Shown here in pieces: positions 60,612 to 64,000 of a stretch of DNA of 64,000 nucleotides. Every line of letters begins with the position of its first letter. Position 1 is the stretch's first letter. Position numbers and translations under genes: made by a program. The notes under the pieces were generated by a model. That model made no database searches, was not told the origin of the DNA, and saw only the letters and a list, made by a program, of their open reading frames with translations. Origin of the DNA: Bacillota bacterium (GTDB lineage Bacteria > Bacillota > Clostridia > Acetivibrionales > DSM-2933); NCBI GenBank assembly GCA_023430975.1, contig JAEYYB010000116.1, positions 62,001-126,000 of the forward strand, written 5' to 3'.

Positions 60612-61517
60612 CTATGCTTGAGGTTCTTTGAAAGCAATAAGATTTTTAATATCCTGGGGAATATTTGCTCTTAAATGAATTTGGTGATTTAAGACAGGAT
60701 GGGTAAAAACAGTCTCAATTGAATGAAGGGCTTGCCTTCCAATTAATTGGCAGTCTGAATTTGGTTCGGCGTATAATGTATCACCAATTAACGGATGACC
60801 TATAGTCTGGCAATGAACTCTTATCTGGTGTGTACGCCCGGTTTCAAGCTTAAATTTGAGGAGTGTCGCGTTTTTTAGGTGTTTTACAACAGTATAATGG
60901 GTAACAGATCTAGCACCGTCATCTGAAATATGCCTTAGCATTATGCTGCCGGGTTTTCTTGCTATGGGGAGGTCAATTGTACCTGAATTGTTTTCTATAA
61001 TTCCTGATACAACTCCTATATATTCTTTAATGTAATTGTTTTGATGCATTTGTTTTATAAGTGATTCCTGAATGAATTCATTTTTTGCGAAAACTATTAC
61101 ACCTGAGGTGTCTCTGTCAAGTCTGCTTACAGGGCGAATTTTTTTATGTTGGTTGTTATTTAGATAATGGAGCATTACTCCATTGGCAATAGTTCCCGAA
61201 GGGTGACTGCAGGTAGGGTGAACCACAATGCCTGGCTGCTTGTTTAGTGCAATAAGGTATTCATCTTCATAGATTATGTCAATCGGAACATCTTCAGGGA
61301 TTATATCTTCAGCGGTTTCCTCAAAATCAATGTGTACTTCGACTATTTCACCTGCAGAAACCATATGATTTACAAAGGTTAATACAGAATCCACCAATAT
61401 TTTTTTGTTGTTTTTTAGCCTTTTTATCAATCTCTCTGAAAGCCCCATATTGTTCTTTAATATGTGCTTGAGTTTTTTGCCGGAATCTGCATCAAGTACC
61501 GTATATTTTAAAATCAA
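60612..61517 (-). CDS. RluD-family ribosomal large-subunit pseudouridine synthase
   Basis: 301 residues. N-terminal S4 RNA-binding domain (about 12-70), then a pseudouridine synthase catalytic domain with the nucleophile Asp134 in SRLDRDTSGVIVFAK, and KLETGRTHQIRVHCQTIGHPLIGD as the second family signature. Converts uridines of 23S rRNA to pseudouridine. Start is a TTG at 61517 with AAGGTG on the minus strand; no in-frame ATG exists near. Which of RluA/C/D positions is modified cannot be inferred. Confidence 0.92.
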   Translation of the reverse strand: MILKYTVLDADSGKKLKHILKNNMGLSERLIKRLKNNKKILVDSVLTFVNHMVSAGEIVEVHIDFEETAEDIIPEDVPIDIIYEDEYLIALNKQPGIVVHPTCSHPSGTIANGVMLHYLNNNQHKKIRPVSRLDRDTSGVIVFAKNEFIQESLIKQMHQNNYIKEYIGVVSGIIENNSGTIDLPIARKPGSIMLRHISDDGARSVTHYTVVKHLKNATLLKFKLETGRTHQIRVHCQTIGHPLIGDTLYAEPNSDCQLIGRQALHSIETVFTHPVLNHQIHLRANIPQDIKNLIAFKEPQA

Positions 61518-61620
61518 TTCAAATCACCTTTTAATCCAATCACTTTTCATAAGCTATTTTTTAGTCATTACTAATTATAAAGTTATTGGTGTATTAAATC
61601 AATCACATTTAATTTTATGG

Positions 61621-61649
61621 TTGAAATTGGCCTTGCTCTTGTATAAAAT
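61621..61649 (+). promoter_or_regulatory. promoter of the methionine gamma-lyase-family gene
   Basis: TTGAAA, 17 bases, TAAAAT (overlapping TATAAA). It lies about 30 bases from the start codon. Confidence 0.5.
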
Positions 61650-61682
61650 GAATAAGAACTAAAATGAAAGAGAGTGGAAAAG

Positions 61683-62975
61683 ATGAGTTTTAGATCTGAA
61701 GCGTTCTTAAAGAGTGAGTTTGGTATAGATGAGAGTGTTCTTAGAATATCAAATATGGCAGAAAAGGAAATTGAAAGGGTATTCAAATCAATAGAATTGG
61801 TCAGGGAATATAATCAGATAAAGGTTATTAAAGCTATGCAGTCAAACAATGTAAGCGATTCTCATTTTGGGGGAACAACCGGTTATGGTTATGACGACAG
61901 GGGCAGGGATGTCTTGGACTCAGTATACGCAGATGTTTTCAAAGCTGAGGATGCACTTGTAAGGCATAATATTGTATCCGGAACACAGGCACTTGCAATA
62001 TGTATGTATGGAAATCTAAGGCCTGGCGATGAACTTTTAAGTATCACAGGAAAGCCTTATGACACTTTGGAAGAGGTTATTGGCATAAGGGGGGAAGGCG
62101 GCGGTTCTCTCAAGGAATTTGGCATAACATATAAGCAGGTTGAATTGCTCCCGGAGGGGGACATTAATATAGAGGGTATAAAGGAAGCAATTTCCGATAA
62201 GACAAAGATGGTTCTGATTCAACGGTCAAGGGGATATAGTTGGAGAAGCTCAATCAAGCTTGATCAGATGGAAAGGGTTATCAGCTTTATTAAGGAATTG
62301 AAGAGTGATATAATAGTTATGGTGGATAACTGTTATGGCGAATTTGTAGAAGAAAAGGAGCCAATCGAAGTAGGAGCAGATATTGCTGCAGGCTCACTGA
62401 TAAAGAATCCTGGCGGAGGATTGGCACCTACAGGCGGATATATAGTTGGCAAAGAGGAATACGTTAGAAAAGCAGCTTACAGGCTTACATGTCCTGGCCT
62501 TGGCAAGCATGTGGGATCAACTCTGGGTCATAACAGGCTTTTATTCCAAGGGCTATTTATGGCACCCCATGTGGTTGCAGAGAGTCTCAAAGGAGCAGTA
62601 TACTGTGCTGAAATTATGAGGCGTCTTGGTATTATATCATCACCAGGTCCAGAAGAAAAAAGAGGAGACATAATCCAGGCAATCAGGTTTAATAATGCGG
62701 AAAGCCTCATAGCGTTTTGTCAGGGCATTCAGAAGGGTTCACCTGTTGATGCTTATGTGACACCACAGCCATGGGACATGCCGGGATATGAATCTCCTGT
62801 AATCATGGCAGCCGGAACTTTTATACAGGGTGCATCAATTGAATTGAGTGCAGATGCCCCCATTAAGGAGCCTTACATAGCATATATGCAGGGTGGGCTT
62901 GTTTATGAGCATGTTAAGCTTGGGGTTACAATTGCAGTGCAAAAGCTCCTTGAGCAGGGAATCGTTAAGATATAG
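61683..62975 (+). CDS. methionine gamma-lyase-family PLP enzyme ('aluminum resistance' family)
   Basis: 430 residues. A cystathionine-beta-lyase-fold PLP enzyme of the Met_gamma_lyase (YnbB) family. HFGGTTGYGYDDRGRD, VRHNIVSGTQALA, VDNCYGEFVEEKEP, the PLP lysine in GSLIKNPGGGLAPTGGYI and TCPGLGKHVGSTLG are all present. The family name 'aluminum resistance' is historical, and the reaction has not been settled. ATG 61683 is preferred over the GTG at 61674; GAGAG lies 8 bases before it. In Clostridia this gene is found upstream of an HlyD-like gene, as here. Confidence 0.88.
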   Translation: MSFRSEAFLKSEFGIDESVLRISNMAEKEIERVFKSIELVREYNQIKVIKAMQSNNVSDSHFGGTTGYGYDDRGRDVLDSVYADVFKAEDALVRHNIVSGTQALAICMYGNLRPGDELLSITGKPYDTLEEVIGIRGEGGGSLKEFGITYKQVELLPEGDINIEGIKEAISDKTKMVLIQRSRGYSWRSSIKLDQMERVISFIKELKSDIIVMVDNCYGEFVEEKEPIEVGADIAAGSLIKNPGGGLAPTGGYIVGKEEYVRKAAYRLTCPGLGKHVGSTLGHNRLLFQGLFMAPHVVAESLKGAVYCAEIMRRLGIISSPGPEEKRGDIIQAIRFNNAESLIAFCQGIQKGSPVDAYVTPQPWDMPGYESPVIMAAGTFIQGASIELSADAPIKEPYIAYMQGGLVYEHVKLGVTIAVQKLLEQGIVKI

Positions 62976-62990
62976 TGCGTATACATTATT

Positions 62991-63029
62991 AGTGTAGCAA
63001 GCGGAAGTGATTTTTCATTCATGCCTTGT
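62991..63029. repeat. R2 half copy
   Basis: GCGGAAGTGATTTTTCATTCATGCCT matches the right end of the composite R2 at 44.0 kb. The left half is missing. Confidence 0.6.
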
Positions 63030-63033
63030 CTAA

Positions 63034-63176
63034 ATATGTTGCGAAAAAAATTTTACATGATGAAATATAGCTAAATCGTCTGCATTTGCATTATAAAAAT
63101 GAATTTTTCGCAACACATGAATCAAGAAAAATGTTATGAAATAATTAAAAAATAAAATGATTATTACAAAACATAT
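63034..63176. repeat. R3 double-hairpin repeat
   Basis: Nearly the same sequence as 48882-49026: ATATGTTGCGAAAA at the start, ATCGTCTGCATTTGCATTAT in the middle and ATTATTACAAAACATAT at the end. It ends 4 bases before the ribosome binding site of the next gene. Confidence 0.85.
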
Positions 63177-63191
63177 AAATGGAGGTGGATT

Positions 63192-64000
63192 ATGCAAGAA
63201 GGAAATAAAAATAAAGGTATAAAACTTGGAGTTCTTATGGTTGTTTTGTTCTTGCTGATGTACATTCCATCATTGTTTCATTGGATTTATGGCAAGGATA
63301 TTCCTACAGATATTATAAGGTCTGGTGCCATTGAGGATTCTTTTAACCTGGATGGCTTTATAATAAGGGATGAAGAGCCTATTGAATCTCCTTTTGAAGG
63401 AAAATATATACCGGAGGTCGGGGAGGGGGAGAAAATCCCTGTAAAATATAAGATTGCTACAGTATTGAAGGATACGTCAGCAAAAGATTTGGAGAGGCTA
63501 TCAAAGCTTGACTCGGAAATTCTTAAAATGAAAAAAGAAAAGAGTGAGAAGCAGGGGCTTTTTTCACAGGACCTTATAAAACTTGATGGTAATATCTCTG
63601 AAAAAGTTGTTTCTATCGCGATGGCATGTAACGAAAATAATTATGATAAATTGGATGATGTGAGAGATGAAATTGATTCTATCATTCATAAAAAGGCGGA
63701 AATTTTAAGCAGTTTGGGTACTTCCGACAGCCAGATAGATGCATTGAAGCTTCAGAGAAATAATTTGCAGGCACTAATTAATGGCGGAACCAAACAAATA
63801 TATGCTAATTCACCTGGTATAATTTCATATAATGTTGATGGGTTGGAGCGAACACTTAATCCAATGGGAATAAGCAGTTTAAAAGTTAACGATATTATAG
63901 AGCTCTCCAAAAAAGATATAAAACCTGCAGTAAATATTGGAAATGTGCAGGTAAATAAGCCCTTTGCAAAAATTATAAAGGGTATTTATATTTATATCGC
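63192..64000 (+). CDS. HlyD-like membrane protein (3' end outside window)
   Basis: About 269 codons are visible before the right edge; the frame is still open. One membrane helix (about 10-32) is followed by a short strand region with the lipoyl/biotinyl-like half (GFIIRDEEPIESPFEGKY), a coiled coil (about 95-195) and a return strand region (IYANSPGIISYNVDGLE). This is the layout of HlyD-type adaptor proteins and of the HlyD-like protein that stands upstream of yggS/sepF in many Clostridia. GGAGGTGG precedes the ATG. Function in envelope or cell division is not settled. Confidence 0.75.
   Translation, partial: MQEGNKNKGIKLGVLMVVLFLLMYIPSLFHWIYGKDIPTDIIRSGAIEDSFNLDGFIIRDEEPIESPFEGKYIPEVGEGEKIPVKYKIATVLKDTSAKDLERLSKLDSEILKMKKEKSEKQGLFSQDLIKLDGNISEKVVSIAMACNENNYDKLDDVRDEIDSIIHKKAEILSSLGTSDSQIDALKLQRNNLQALINGGTKQIYANSPGIISYNVDGLERTLNPMGISSLKVNDIIELSKKDIKPAVNIGNVQVNKPFAKIIKGIYIYI

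Overview
The window is AT-rich and gene-dense and looks like a chromosome segment of an anaerobic, spore-forming, low-GC Gram-positive bacterium of the Clostridia. The reasons are the spoIIIA genes, a Tgl-type spore coat transglutaminase, an S-layer (SLH) surface protein, a Gram-positive type IV pilus cluster with no outer-membrane secretin, an [FeFe]-hydrogenase-like protein, and GGAGG-type ribosome binding sites with frequent TTG/GTG starts. The gene content suggests the cellulolytic Clostridium cluster III (Acetivibrio/Ruminiclostridium/Pseudobacteroides) lineage, but that is an inference from gene content only. No rRNA, tRNA, CRISPR array or phage was seen.

Layout. (1) 1-5.7 kb: the tail of a Tad/CpaF-type secretion ATPase, two TadB/TadC-like membrane proteins and four small proteins with a single N-terminal membrane segment, forming a Tad-like pilus or secretion operon. 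(2) 5.9-21 kb: a lipoprotein phosphoesterase, then one 13.4-kb gene for a 4462-residue SLH-anchored surface protein with about 34 tandem ~109-residue repeats, Ig-like domains, a Pro/Thr linker and three SLH domains. (3) 21.2-25.1 kb: PilZ protein, branched-chain aminotransferase (minus strand), YqeG phosphatase, AroE. (4) 25.4-38.1 kb: a type IV pilus cluster (PilB, PilT, PilC, PilA, PilD, PilM, pseudopilin, PilN, an extended PilO, PilV-like and PilX-like proteins). (5) 38.5-42.1 kb: endonuclease IV-like protein, AroQ, M24 peptidase, EF-P, zinc-ribbon protein. (6) 42.3-46.5 kb: spoIIIAA-AB-AC-AD followed directly by a B12-binding radical SAM protein; spoIIIAE to AH do not follow. (7) 46.8-53 kb: a soluble H-cluster/chemoreceptor fusion, an aminoglycoside nucleotidyltransferase-like gene, a Cof phosphatase, Tgl and an unknown basic protein. 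(8) 53.3-64 kb: carboxynorspermidine synthase and decarboxylase, DUF4956 membrane protein, a copper-amine-oxidase-N-domain secreted protein, a MerR regulator, an RluD-type pseudouridine synthase, a methionine gamma-lyase-family enzyme and the start of an HlyD-like membrane protein.

The genes between operons are embroidered with short palindromic repeats of at least three families, named here R1 (about 100 bp, ends ATATgAAAAGTG or ATATtAAAAGTG), R2 (about 105 bp, ends near AGGCATG/CATGCCT) and R3 (about 145 bp, two adjacent hairpins), plus an inner element R4 found inside R2. Several copies are nested, one lies in the loop of a terminator, one duplicates a gene's stop codon region, and one separates spoIIIAB from spoIIIAC. 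These repeats, the giant surface protein, the H-cluster chemoreceptor and the interrupted spoIIIA locus are the most unusual points.

Functionally the window is rich in cell-surface machinery: a Tad-like system, a type IV pilus and a very large S-layer-associated protein lie within 38 kb, with a PilZ protein between them that could connect them to cyclic di-GMP.
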